From positions 558,001 through 622,000 of the forward strand of contig NZ_SJPP01000003.1 in assembly GCF_007860075.1 (NCBI RefSeq): a stretch of 64,000 nucleotides of DNA, written 5' to 3'. Below the pieces are notes generated by a model that ran no database searches, was not told the DNA's origin, and saw only the letters and a program-made list of their open reading frames with translations. The translations under genes and the position numbers were made by a program. The stretch's first letter is position 1; each line of letters opens with the position of its first letter. Positions 8,383 through 17,728 of the stretch are shown piece after piece. Source of the stretch: Symmachiella macrocystis. GTDB taxonomy: Bacteria; Planctomycetota; Planctomycetia; Planctomycetales; Planctomycetaceae.

Positions 8383-9384
8383 ATGCGTCCAAACCCAGAC
8401 CATGGGCCGTTTTATTTGGGAGTCGATGTTGGCGGAACCAACATTAAAGTGGGTGTCGTTGACTCCCAGGCGTATTCGTTGTCACACGTTAGTCGGCCCA
8501 CGAAACCCAAACTTGGCCCTGAAGTCGGTCTGCAAACCATTTGTGAAGCTTCGCGAATGGCCATCGAACAAAGTCAGCTCGAAATCAGCGAGATTCATGC
8601 TGTCGGATTAGCAACGCCGGGCACCATGGATATTCCCAACGGATTGCTGCTCGATCCTCCCAATCTTCCCGGTTGGACGAATCTGCCGTTGCGGGATCAG
8701 TTGTCCGAGGAGTTGGGACTGCCAACCACACTGCAGAACGACGCCAACGCTGCTGCCTACGGGGAATTTTGGGGCGGCATGGCGCGGGACGCGTCGAGTT
8801 TGGTGTTTTTCACGCTTGGCACGGGAATCGGTTGCGGCATTATCATTGGTGACACAATTGTCGAAGGCGCGCATTCCCACGGAGCCGAATGCGGGCATAT
8901 CATCATCGAAATGAACAACGGCCGGCTCTGCCCGACAGGTCAATTTGGCACGCTGGAAGCCTATGCCAGCGCCAAATCTGTGGTCAAACGCTGTCGCGAA
9001 GCGTTGGATGACGGACGTGAATCACCGATTACCGCCGAATTAGAAAAAGGCGAGAAACTCACGCCGCTACTGATCAGTCGCATGTGCGACAATGGAGATG
9101 AGTTGGCTGAGGAATTGATCATGCAAACCGCCCGCTATCTGGGTGTTGGTACGACGACGTTAATGCATACAATCAATCCGGAAATGGTCCTCTTCGGCGG
9201 CGCCATGACGTTCGGCCGTAACGAGACGGAACTGGGACGTAGGTTTCTGCAGGAAATTCGTAATGAAGTCAAGAAACGTGCTTTTCCGGTCCCGGCCGAA
9301 AAGACGCAGATTGAATACGCGAGTTTGGGCGGAGACGCGGGCTATATTGGAGCCGCCGGCTGCGCGAGGTTGAAGTTTCCCTAG
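8383..9384 (+). CDS. ROK family sugar kinase (glucokinase-like)
   Basis: Phosphorylates glucose or a related sugar with ATP. Shows the phosphate-binding GVDVGGTNIKVG (residues 13-24), GLATPG, NDANAAAYGEFWGG, TLGTGIGCG, and ECGHIIIE. The ROK zinc motif, normally CxCGxxGC after GH, is C183-P-T185-G-Q-F-G-T190-L-E: two of three cysteines are Thr. His172 and Cys170 remain. No DNA-binding N-terminal domain, so it is a kinase rather than a repressor. ATG 8383 is preferred to the TTG three bases earlier. Confidence 0.88.
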   Translation: MRPNPDHGPFYLGVDVGGTNIKVGVVDSQAYSLSHVSRPTKPKLGPEVGLQTICEASRMAIEQSQLEISEIHAVGLATPGTMDIPNGLLLDPPNLPGWTNLPLRDQLSEELGLPTTLQNDANAAAYGEFWGGMARDASSLVFFTLGTGIGCGIIIGDTIVEGAHSHGAECGHIIIEMNNGRLCPTGQFGTLEAYASAKSVVKRCREALDDGRESPITAELEKGEKLTPLLISRMCDNGDELAEELIMQTARYLGVGTTTLMHTINPEMVLFGGAMTFGRNETELGRRFLQEIRNEVKKRAFPVPAEKTQIEYASLGGDAGYIGAAGCARLKFP

Positions 9385-9553
9385 CCCAATATTTCAATGC
9401 TGGTGTTCCTGCCTACTGCCGCGCCGGAGAATTTGCACCAGAAAACCGTAGAGCACACGGCCGCTTAACGCCATCGATTCGGACGTCAATCATACCACCA
9501 CTGAGTTTATTCCATCACGCAAATCGTCTGTAGGATAGAGTTTTAAACCGCAC

Positions 9554-11356
9554 ATGGACACACAGTTCATCCGCAATTTTTCGATCGTCGCGCACATTGA
9601 CCATGGTAAGAGTACGTTGGCGGATCAACTGCTACTCAAATCGGGGGCCATCACCCAGCGCGAGTTTAAAGAACAAATCCTCGACGACCTGTCGATCGAA
9701 CGTGATCGTGGAATCACCGTCAAAGCGCGGACTGTTGCGATCAATTACACGTTCGAGGGTCAAGTGTATGAACTGAATTTGATCGATACACCGGGGCACG
9801 TCGATTTTCACTACGAAGTTTCCCGCTCACTCGCTGCCTGTGAGGGCGCCCTCCTGTTGGTCGACGCGTTTCAGGGCGTTCAGGCCCAGACCGTTGCCAA
9901 CGCCTACGCTGCCATCGACGTTGATCTCTCCATCATTCCGGTTGTCAACAAAATTGACCTGCCGGTGACCCGTATTGACGAGGTCTTAGAAGAAATCGAA
10001 ACCGTCTTGGGACTGGAACCAGACGACGCGTTGATGATCAGTGCCCGCGATGGAATCGGCGTGGATGCGGTGTTTGAAGCCATCATCAAACGCGTGCCGC
10101 CGCCGCAAGGCAAATCAGACGCTCCGCTGCAGGCGCTGGTGTTCGACAGCAAATACGACTCGTTTCGCGGCGTCATGACTTACGTCCGCATCATGGAAGG
10201 GACGATCGAAAAAGGCCAACGCATCAAGTTTATGCGTGAAGGGACCACCTACGACGTGTTGGACATTGGCCAATTCCGACCGGAGATGAGGGTCTGCGAC
10301 AGTTTGGGACCGGGACAGGTCGGTTACATTCTCACCGGCATCAAAGACCTCGGGCAAGTCCATGTCGGCGACACCGTGACCGACGCGCGGCAGCCGGCCG
10401 AGAAATCCTTGCCCGGATATCAATTGCCGCAGCAAATGGTCTTCGCCGGACTGTATCCCACCGATTCCAGCGATTTCGAAAAACTCCGCGATTCTCTGCA
10501 AAAACTCAGCCTCAATGACTCCAGTTTTTCATATATGGCCGAAACGAGCGATGCGCTCGGTTTTGGTTTTCGCTGCGGGTTTTTAGGCCTGCTGCATATG
10601 GAGATCATCCAGCAACGACTGGAACGCGAAGCAGATGTCGATCTCATCCAAACTGCACCGAACGTGACCTACGAACTGTTGCTCCGCAATGGTGAGGTCA
10701 AAAAGATTGACAACCCGCAAGAGGTGCCCGATGCCGGTTCCATCCAGGAATTCCGCGAGCCGATTGCGCGGGTCAATTTCATTCTGCCCACCACGGGTAT
10801 CGGCCCGATTATGCAACTGGCCGCTGATCGTCGCGGTACTTACATCAGCACCGAATATCTCGGCACCAATCGCGCGCTGATGATCTATGAACTTCCGTTG
10901 GCGGAAGTCATTTACGACATGCACGACAAACTCAAGTCGGCAACGCGCGGTTATGGCACATTGGACTACGACGTCATTGGTTTTCGCGCAGCTGATTTGG
11001 TCAAAGTCGATGTCCTGGTCAAAGGCAATCGCGTCGACGCTCTTTCCACAATCATGCACCGTGCCGATGCGGAGCGTCGCGGACGCAATTTGGTCAAGCG
11101 ACTCAAGAAAGAAATCTCAAAACATCAATTTGAGATTGCCATCCAGGCCGCCATCGGTGGAAAAGTCATCGCCCGCGAAACCATTTCGGCGTTGCGCAAA
11201 AACGTCACCGCAAAATGCTATGGCGGCGACATCACCCGAAAGCGTAAACTGTGGGCCAAACAGCGCGAGGGTAAAAAACGGATGCGGCAATTCGGTCAGG
11301 TCGAAATCCCACAAAAAGCCTTCCTCTCCGTACTCGAAGCGGGCGAGGATCAGTAA
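9554..11356 (+). CDS. lepA: elongation factor 4 (LepA) GTPase
   Basis: Ribosome back-translocase/biogenesis GTPase. G1 HIDHGKST, G2 RGITVKA, G3 DTPGHVDF, G4 NKID and the LepA-specific C-terminal domain with basic end (RKLWAKQREGKKRMR) are all present. 600 residues, the usual length. The next gene, 83 bases downstream on the same strand, is a signal peptidase I, the same pairing as the lepA-lepB operon of E. coli. Confidence 0.97.
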   Translation: MDTQFIRNFSIVAHIDHGKSTLADQLLLKSGAITQREFKEQILDDLSIERDRGITVKARTVAINYTFEGQVYELNLIDTPGHVDFHYEVSRSLAACEGALLLVDAFQGVQAQTVANAYAAIDVDLSIIPVVNKIDLPVTRIDEVLEEIETVLGLEPDDALMISARDGIGVDAVFEAIIKRVPPPQGKSDAPLQALVFDSKYDSFRGVMTYVRIMEGTIEKGQRIKFMREGTTYDVLDIGQFRPEMRVCDSLGPGQVGYILTGIKDLGQVHVGDTVTDARQPAEKSLPGYQLPQQMVFAGLYPTDSSDFEKLRDSLQKLSLNDSSFSYMAETSDALGFGFRCGFLGLLHMEIIQQRLEREADVDLIQTAPNVTYELLLRNGEVKKIDNPQEVPDAGSIQEFREPIARVNFILPTTGIGPIMQLAADRRGTYISTEYLGTNRALMIYELPLAEVIYDMHDKLKSATRGYGTLDYDVIGFRAADLVKVDVLVKGNRVDALSTIMHRADAERRGRNLVKRLKKEISKHQFEIAIQAAIGGKVIARETISALRKNVTAKCYGGDITRKRKLWAKQREGKKRMRQFGQVEIPQKAFLSVLEAGEDQ

Positions 11357-11439
11357 AGTCGCCGCGGCGGGTTTCGGCACCAACGACTGCCCCGGCTACA
11401 CCGGCGTGCAATTCGACGACGAGAACGGCACCCAGCGAC

Positions 11440-13074
11440 ATGCTTTCCACATCCGAAAATGTTGAGTCGCAGCCCAATGCGCGTAGCCACCGTGGTTACG
11501 GCGCCGTGCGACAGTGTGTGGAGTTTCTCGTCTGCCTCGGCATCGCCGTCTCACTGTGCAAAACCTTTGCCGTCGAGACCTACATGATCGAAACCGGGTC
11601 GATGGCGCCGGGATTTTATGGCTGGCATCGCGAGGTCACCTGCCCCCAATGCCGCTGGCATTTCGCCTTTGGTGTCGAGCAGGACCAAGGGGATGACGAA
11701 GCGATCTGTCCCAACTGCGACTTTCGCGAAATCCCTGTGCCCGCTGTTGAGGCCGATTCCGGTGACTCGCAAAACGTTGCCGGCGATCGCGTAATGGTCC
11801 ACAAACACCTCTTCGATCTCCGCCCGCCGCGCCGCTGGGAAATCGCCATGTTTCGAAACCCCGGCCAGCCGACCGAAAACTACGTCAAACGCATCGTGGG
11901 ACTCCCTGGTGAGACCATCCAACTCCGCGAGGGCGACGTCTATATCAACGGAGAGATCCAACGCAAAACACTCGCACAGCAACGCCAGATGCGGATTGCC
12001 GTTTACGACAACGATTATCAACCGCACGACACAGATCGCAACTGGCACCCACGCTGGCGCGCTCAGGCCGAGCAGAGCCCTTGGCTGGTAGACGGCGGAG
12101 ACTTTGACATCTTTATCAAACACTCCCAGGCAACACTCAGCGATCAGTTGCACTGGATCGACTATCAGCATTGGATCCGCCAAGGAGGCTTGCGTACGAC
12201 GACCGTACCACTTACTCAATGGCCACCTGAAGCCGACCCACCCAATCCCTTTTTCAGCAATGTGACTCATGATGCGGCAAAAAAACAGCTCGTCTGCCGC
12301 GGTGCCATGCCTCTTGCCGCACGAGAACATCTCGCGGGGCTGAGCAAAGATTTCGCATTTCAACAAGCGGTGGACCTGCTATTTGAACGATCGCATCGCG
12401 CTCCGATTTCCGACGGATACGGCTACAATCCCTCAGCTGGCGAAACCCCAGTTCGGGACCTGATGCTGGAATTGCAGTTGACCTACAGTGGAGGGACGGG
12501 CGAATTCACGGTGCGGATGTCCGATGGTCGAGAGATCATGGATTGCCGGTTGGATTTCGGCCGGAAAATGATCGAGCTGTTCTCCTCGCAAGAGACAACC
12601 CCGATTTTTAAGCATCCGCTGCCCGAGTCACTTCTCACCGGCACAGCCAAGTTGGAAATGTCGCTGATGGACCGGCAATGCTTGGTGGCGGTCGATAGTG
12701 TTCTGATCGGCCAATCTTGGACTTATCCCGCGGAATCGGCGCCCAGCCCCCCGCCTCAAAAGCCGGTGCAATTCGGCGCTGCGGGTATCAATTTGCGAGT
12801 GAGCGCCATCAAGCTGTTCCGAGACGTGCAATACCTCTCAAAATCAAACGAAGCGGCGTTCCTGCCGTACACATTGGGGGACGACGAATACTTCGCGCTG
12901 GGAGACAACAGCCCGATTTCCGAGGATAGCCGCGTCTGGCTGGCTCAGCCGACGGCACGAAAGCTCACGAGCCGGCATTTTATCGGCCGGCCGTTTCTCG
13001 TCCACTTGCCGTCAAAAACATGGCGATCCTCGATCAGCATTCCAGATTTCTCTCGAATTCGCTATATTCGCTAA
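11440..13074 (+). CDS. lepB: giant signal peptidase I, paralogue 1 (zinc ribbon and beta-sandwich insertions)
   Basis: Membrane-anchored S26 protease that cleaves exported preproteins. One TM helix (about residues 24-42) is followed by box B TGSMAPG with Ser54 as nucleophile, box D GDRVMVHK with Lys122 as general base, NYVKRIVGLPGE, and box E ALGDNSPISEDSR near residue 490. E. coli LepB is 324 residues; this is 544. Between Ser54 and Lys122 lies CPQC...CPNC (Cys68, 71, 90, 93), a zinc-ribbon-like insert. Between the GLPGE strand and box E lie about 330 extra residues, whose second half (about 360-475) reads as a LamG/DUF1080-like beta sandwich ending GINLRVSAIKLFRDVQY. Both insertions recur in the next gene. 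Confidence 0.9.
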   Translation: MLSTSENVESQPNARSHRGYGAVRQCVEFLVCLGIAVSLCKTFAVETYMIETGSMAPGFYGWHREVTCPQCRWHFAFGVEQDQGDDEAICPNCDFREIPVPAVEADSGDSQNVAGDRVMVHKHLFDLRPPRRWEIAMFRNPGQPTENYVKRIVGLPGETIQLREGDVYINGEIQRKTLAQQRQMRIAVYDNDYQPHDTDRNWHPRWRAQAEQSPWLVDGGDFDIFIKHSQATLSDQLHWIDYQHWIRQGGLRTTTVPLTQWPPEADPPNPFFSNVTHDAAKKQLVCRGAMPLAAREHLAGLSKDFAFQQAVDLLFERSHRAPISDGYGYNPSAGETPVRDLMLELQLTYSGGTGEFTVRMSDGREIMDCRLDFGRKMIELFSSQETTPIFKHPLPESLLTGTAKLEMSLMDRQCLVAVDSVLIGQSWTYPAESAPSPPPQKPVQFGAAGINLRVSAIKLFRDVQYLSKSNEAAFLPYTLGDDEYFALGDNSPISEDSRVWLAQPTARKLTSRHFIGRPFLVHLPSKTWRSSISIPDFSRIRYIR

Positions 13075-13319
13075 CAGTGACATCGTAGTAAGTTACGACA
13101 AATCAGCGGCGGAACATTCTCGTCCAAGATCGACCATTGAGTCGTGTTGCGTTAAGGTTTTGTCGGCAAGACCGAATTGTCATTGCCAACCAATATTTGC
13201 AAGTTGCCGAAGGTGCGGATTGAGGGAACGGACTGGGTTCCAGAAAGCAACTCCGCAACTCCGACGAATCGAATCAACGCCTAAGCGCGCATCGACAATA
13301 ACAGCGAACGAAAATAGCC

Positions 13320-15338
13320 ATGGGTCCACGTAAAAAAGCAGCCACCGCAAAACCGACCAAAGCATCTCCGCCTCCCAAGGTCGAACCGGCTAAGGATGCG
13401 GACGTCCAACCGACTGGCGGAAAACGACGGCAGGATGGATTTCGAGAAACGGTGGAATCGATCGTGATCGCCTTTGTGCTGGCGTTTCTATTTCGCACCT
13501 TTGAAGCAGAAGCCTTCGTCATCCCCACCGGTTCGATGGCTGAAACGCTCTACGGTCGGCATAAGGATGTCACGTGCGAAAAATGTGACACACTGTTCCG
13601 CGTGAGTGCCAGCGACGAAATCGAAGAAAACGGAATCATCGCCGTCGACTGGTCCACGGGCGAAACACCGAATATTGTCAACTACGCGCTCTGCCCCAAC
13701 TGCCGCTATCCCAACAATGTCTTAGACAATCAGGCATTCGTTGGCGACCGCATTTTGGTCAATAAGTTTCCCTATGAATTCGGCGACCCGGAGCGCTTCG
13801 ATGTCGTGGTTTTCAAATACCCCGAAGAACCCAAGACCAACTACATCAAACGACTGGTTGGATTGCCGGGGGAAACAATCAAGATCGATTGGGGGAATCT
13901 CTACGCTCGCAAATCGGATACAGAAGAGTTTCAGATTCTGCGGAAATCTCCGGAAAAACAAAAGAAGTTGCAAATCCCCGTGTTTGACAACGACAAGCCG
14001 GCTCAGCAACTTCTCGATGCGGGTTGGCCCGAGCGTTGGGCATCTGTTGCCACTGTGGACGGAAAATGGTCGGTCGTCAAAAATGGCTGGTCGGAAGACG
14101 CGATAAAACGCAGTTTTCAATTCTCGGCAGCGGCCCCACCGAGCGACGACTGGCAATGGTTGCGGTATCGGCACATCGTACCGTTCGCCGACGACTGGCG
14201 GCGCGTGTTGAGCGGCGAGCGCGTTGACGAACCGCAACCTCCGCCGCAATTGATCACTGATTTTTCGTCGTACAATTCGGGAATCTCCCAGGGCATCGCG
14301 CAGCGGACGACACCGACTGGCGATCTGTTTCCACAACCGCCGACTGATACGTGGGGCGTGCACTGGGTCGGCGACTTGACCCTCAATTGCGAAGTGAACC
14401 TGTTACAACCTCAGGGCGAATTGCTGTTGGAGTTGGTCGAAGGGGACCGTTGGTATCGCTGCCGCATCGACCTCACCACCGGCACAGCGGCGTTGGAATA
14501 TGTCGACACCAGCTTTAATCTCGATCCCGTTCCGCTCAAAGGGGCGACCGACGCCAACACCCCGCTCAATCAAGCCGGATCGTATGACGTCGAATTCGCA
14601 AATGTCGACGATCGGTTGTTACTGTGGATCGACGGAGACCTGATTGATTTTGGTGAAGGTGGCGGAATCGTTCCGCCGATCACCTTGTCGCAGCGCAAAC
14701 CGACGAACCGCGACTTGGCCCCGGTGGGCATCGCTGCTCGCGATGCTTCGCTGTCGATCTCACACTTGAACGTCTCCCGCGACGTCTATTACCTCAGTTG
14801 CTCTAAGGATAATCTCGGCAACGGCACACATGCACAGGTCGACTTTAGAGCACCGACCAGATTATCGGAGTTACGCACCTTTCTGGCCAATCCGGAAACA
14901 GCATTCTCAGGCAAAGGGCATAGCCAAGGCTATGTCGACATGCAGTCGAACGAATTCGAGTTAGGCGAAGACGAGTTCTTCGTACTGGGCGACAACAGTG
15001 CCCGCAGCAAGGACAGCCGACTGTGGGATTCTGGACGCATCCCCAATCGCATTGGTGACAACAACGAATCGCTACACAATCATGCAGTTCCCCGCGATTT
15101 GTTGATTGGCAAGGCATTTTTCATCTACTGGCCACACGGCATTCCGTTTTTGAACAATGGACACGGGATTCCCGTTTGGTATTACAACCAGCCCGAGGTT
15201 GTTGAAGTCGGGCCTGGTGATTATCGCCCTGTTCAGCCGTTGGGGCCCAACGGGCCGATGGAATTAGAGAAATCCAAGTACCCCAGCTTGTCGGTCCCCT
15301 TCTATCCGCAATGGCGACGTTGGCAGCGTATTGAGTAA
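13320..15338 (+). CDS. lepB: giant signal peptidase I, paralogue 2 (zinc ribbon and beta-sandwich insertions)
   Basis: 672-residue paralogue of the preceding gene. N-terminal basic Ala/Pro-rich tail (about 40 residues), TM helix at about 44-60, Ser72 in PTGSMAETLYG, Lys149 in GDRILVNK, NYIKRLVGLPGE, and box E VLGDNSARSKDSRLW. The zinc-ribbon-like insert uses Cys86, 89, 125 and 128 with a longer spacer. A large insert before box E contains a beta-sandwich-like region (about 355-505: DRLLLWIDGDLIDFG, VGIAARDASLSISHLNVSRDVYYL). The C terminus adds FFIYWPHG and a Pro-rich end. Domain order matches paralogue 1, so this is a tandem duplication followed by divergence. Confidence 0.92.
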   Translation: MGPRKKAATAKPTKASPPPKVEPAKDADVQPTGGKRRQDGFRETVESIVIAFVLAFLFRTFEAEAFVIPTGSMAETLYGRHKDVTCEKCDTLFRVSASDEIEENGIIAVDWSTGETPNIVNYALCPNCRYPNNVLDNQAFVGDRILVNKFPYEFGDPERFDVVVFKYPEEPKTNYIKRLVGLPGETIKIDWGNLYARKSDTEEFQILRKSPEKQKKLQIPVFDNDKPAQQLLDAGWPERWASVATVDGKWSVVKNGWSEDAIKRSFQFSAAAPPSDDWQWLRYRHIVPFADDWRRVLSGERVDEPQPPPQLITDFSSYNSGISQGIAQRTTPTGDLFPQPPTDTWGVHWVGDLTLNCEVNLLQPQGELLLELVEGDRWYRCRIDLTTGTAALEYVDTSFNLDPVPLKGATDANTPLNQAGSYDVEFANVDDRLLLWIDGDLIDFGEGGGIVPPITLSQRKPTNRDLAPVGIAARDASLSISHLNVSRDVYYLSCSKDNLGNGTHAQVDFRAPTRLSELRTFLANPETAFSGKGHSQGYVDMQSNEFELGEDEFFVLGDNSARSKDSRLWDSGRIPNRIGDNNESLHNHAVPRDLLIGKAFFIYWPHGIPFLNNGHGIPVWYYNQPEVVEVGPGDYRPVQPLGPNGPMELEKSKYPSLSVPFYPQWRRWQRIE

Positions 15339-15391
15339 CCGGCGGTTTTCATATTTGATGATCTCACACGTCACGGAGGATGAGTGAACTC

Positions 15392-16282
15392 ATGTCTATT
15401 TTGCAAGCACAAGGCCTGGCCAAGGTTTACGGTGGACGCCGCGTCGTCAACGGTGTCGACCTGAATGTCGAACGCGGGGAAATAGTAGGATTGCTCGGCC
15501 CCAACGGTGCCGGCAAGACCACCACCTTTCGCATGACCTGCGGCATGATCGCTCCCGCCGAAGGTCAGGTGCTACTCGACGGCGTCGACGTGACCAATTG
15601 GCCGATGTACAAACGGGCCCAATATGGCATGGGGTACCTGGCCCAGGAATCGAGTGTCTTCGTCAAGTTGACGGTCGAACAAAACATCATTGCCATTTTG
15701 GAAATGCTACACGTGAAGCGCCGCGAGCGCCGCAAAATCACGGATGAACTGTTGGAGCAATTTGGGCTAACACGTCTGCGCAAATCGGTTGCATCGCACC
15801 TCTCCGGGGGGGAACGTCGCCGCTTGGAAATTGCGCGCTGCTTGGCCAGTGAACCGGCGTTGATTCTGCTCGACGAACCATTCACCGGTATCGACCCGGT
15901 CACGATTCACAGCATCCAAGACATCATCCGCGAACTGCGCGACACCGGCATCGCCATTTTGCTGACCGACCACCGCGAACGGGAAACGCTCACGATCACC
16001 GATCGCGCTTATGTGATCTGTGCTGGTCAAGTGCTCGTCTCGGGCGACGCGGAAACCGTTTTGAAAAACGAATCCGCCCAGGAAATGTACTTCGGCAAAC
16101 GCTTCGACGCCGATTCGATCATCAGCGGCAAAGAGGCCATGCTGGCCGAAGAACAGGCCAACCGCGAAGAAGCGGCTCACAGAAAACTTACCGCTGACAA
16201 TGCTGCGGCCGCCGAAGCCCAAGCCGCTGCTGACGACGCGGCCGAGAAGGAAGCATCCGACGAGGACAAGAGCGCCGCCTGA
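15392..16282 (+). CDS. lptB: ABC transporter ATPase, LptB-like
   Basis: Walker A GPNGAGKTTT, Q-loop YLAQESS, signature LSGGERRRLEIARC, Walker B LILLDEPF and switch HRE. The sequence GIDPVTIHSIQDIIRELRDTGIAILLTDHRERETL closely follows LptB, the motor that extracts lipopolysaccharide to the outer membrane. A C-terminal extension of about 60 Ala/Glu/Asp-rich residues is unusual. No lptA, C, F or G is adjacent. An ATG at 15380 directly abuts GGAGG with no spacing, so ATG 15392 (12-base spacing) is preferred. It follows the signal peptidase pair by 53 bases. Confidence 0.87.
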   Translation: MSILQAQGLAKVYGGRRVVNGVDLNVERGEIVGLLGPNGAGKTTTFRMTCGMIAPAEGQVLLDGVDVTNWPMYKRAQYGMGYLAQESSVFVKLTVEQNIIAILEMLHVKRRERRKITDELLEQFGLTRLRKSVASHLSGGERRRLEIARCLASEPALILLDEPFTGIDPVTIHSIQDIIRELRDTGIAILLTDHRERETLTITDRAYVICAGQVLVSGDAETVLKNESAQEMYFGKRFDADSIISGKEAMLAEEQANREEAAHRKLTADNAAAAEAQAAADDAAEKEASDEDKSAA

Positions 16283-16305
16283 CACAAAGGAAAAACCGTC
16301 AACGG

Positions 16306-17481
16306 TCATTCACAAAACCCGACCACCGTTGCCGCATAGACCACCGCCACGCGGACCAGATCGTCGATGTTCACCCACTCGCTCGTCGTGTGCGCGCCCC
16401 CCGCCTCCGGCCCGTGCGTAATTGCTGCGATCCCTTTTTTCTGCCAGAAGCAACTCCCATCGTCGGCAAACGGCTTGGCCCCGATCGGCAGTTTCTCGCC
16501 CGTTACGTGCGCATAAACATTCTGAAACGTAGCTGCTAGGTCGCTTTGCTCATCGAGTTCGAACGCGTCACGAATCAGCAAAAACTCGGCATCGATCGTT
16601 GCCCCTGTCTTTGCGGCTACATCTGCAACCAGCGTTTGATAGTCGCGGCGAACTTCTTCCCAAGCATGCCCCGGCAACCATCGCAGCGTTCCCTGCAACT
16701 CGCAGGTTTGCGGATATTGGTTGTACATTTCGCCACAATTCAGCATCCCCACAAATGCGCTCGCGCAGCCCGCCATTGGATGACTGTTCTTTTCCAATTC
16801 CACGTTCCAGTCCAACAATCGTTGCGTCAGCTTTGCTCCGACTTCTAAAACGTTCGGTTCTTCGCGCGGGCGAAAGACTTCGTGCACCGGCTGTCCCGGG
16901 CGGCTGATTTTGATTTTTAGATGCGCATTTCCGCGACCGATCACCGGCAAGACGTCGTGCGTGTATTCGGGAATCAAGACGCCGTCCCCCACATACCCGT
17001 CGTCGATCAACTGATTCAACTGCCGGCAATCTCCCCACGGCGCTTCATGCAGATCGTGAGCGGTCAGCAAAACTCCGCCGCCATCCAAAACCTCCGAATC
17101 GCGCACGACACGCAGCGCTTCGACCATGGCGGCCACACCCGCTTTCATGTCGCTCGCTCCACTCCCGGTTAGGCGGTTTCCCTCGACAGCTGATGGAGCG
17201 AACGGCAAGTGCACCGTGTCCAAATGTCCGTTGAATTGCAAGGTCCGCCCCGGTTTCCCTGAGTCCCACCGCACCACGACCGCCGGCGATGTCGGCCACG
17301 CCGCCTGCGGACGCTCCACCTGGAAGTCCTCCTCCGCCAGAAAAGCAGCCAGTGCATCGGCCACGGCACCGGCGTCGCAGGTGGGGCTAGGAATATCAAT
17401 CAATCGCCGAGCCGTCGCCAACAGGCGGTCGCGAGTCACCGTTTGACGAATGGCTTGCAACTTTTCGGCGGAAATCGGCAT
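16306..17481 (-). CDS. M20 family zinc peptidase/deacylase
   Basis: ArgE/DapE/carboxypeptidase G2-type hydrolase. The metal site is readable: FNGHLDTVH, GASDMKAGVAAMVEAL, HEAPWG, and THGPEAGGAHTTSEW at the C terminus. 391 residues, typical. No signal peptide. It lies alone between convergent and divergent neighbours without amino acid biosynthesis genes, so the substrate (acetylornithine, N-succinyl-DAP or another N-acyl amino acid) cannot be assigned. Confidence 0.88.
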   Translation of the reverse strand: MPISAEKLQAIRQTVTRDRLLATARRLIDIPSPTCDAGAVADALAAFLAEEDFQVERPQAAWPTSPAVVVRWDSGKPGRTLQFNGHLDTVHLPFAPSAVEGNRLTGSGASDMKAGVAAMVEALRVVRDSEVLDGGGVLLTAHDLHEAPWGDCRQLNQLIDDGYVGDGVLIPEYTHDVLPVIGRGNAHLKIKISRPGQPVHEVFRPREEPNVLEVGAKLTQRLLDWNVELEKNSHPMAGCASAFVGMLNCGEMYNQYPQTCELQGTLRWLPGHAWEEVRRDYQTLVADVAAKTGATIDAEFLLIRDAFELDEQSDLAATFQNVYAHVTGEKLPIGAKPFADDGSCFWQKKGIAAITHGPEAGGAHTTSEWVNIDDLVRVAVVYAATVVGFCE

Positions 17482-17728
17482 TTCTTCTCTCGTCTTTGTA
17501 ATTCATCCAGATAAAACGTACGAATAATATCAGCACCGCCTGAACACCATAGCAGTCCGTCCCCAGTCGGCAAGAACATCGCCCTTTGCAGGATGAAAGG
17601 CCGGGCTGTTTTGTTGGCAAGGTCGACCCCGTTTCATCAGGCAGCTATGATAGTCGGTGATATTCATTTCTCTAGTTTCCGCCCACTCCGGTCGAGTGGA
17701 TTCTCCTGCATCAGCCAAGGTCAATTGT

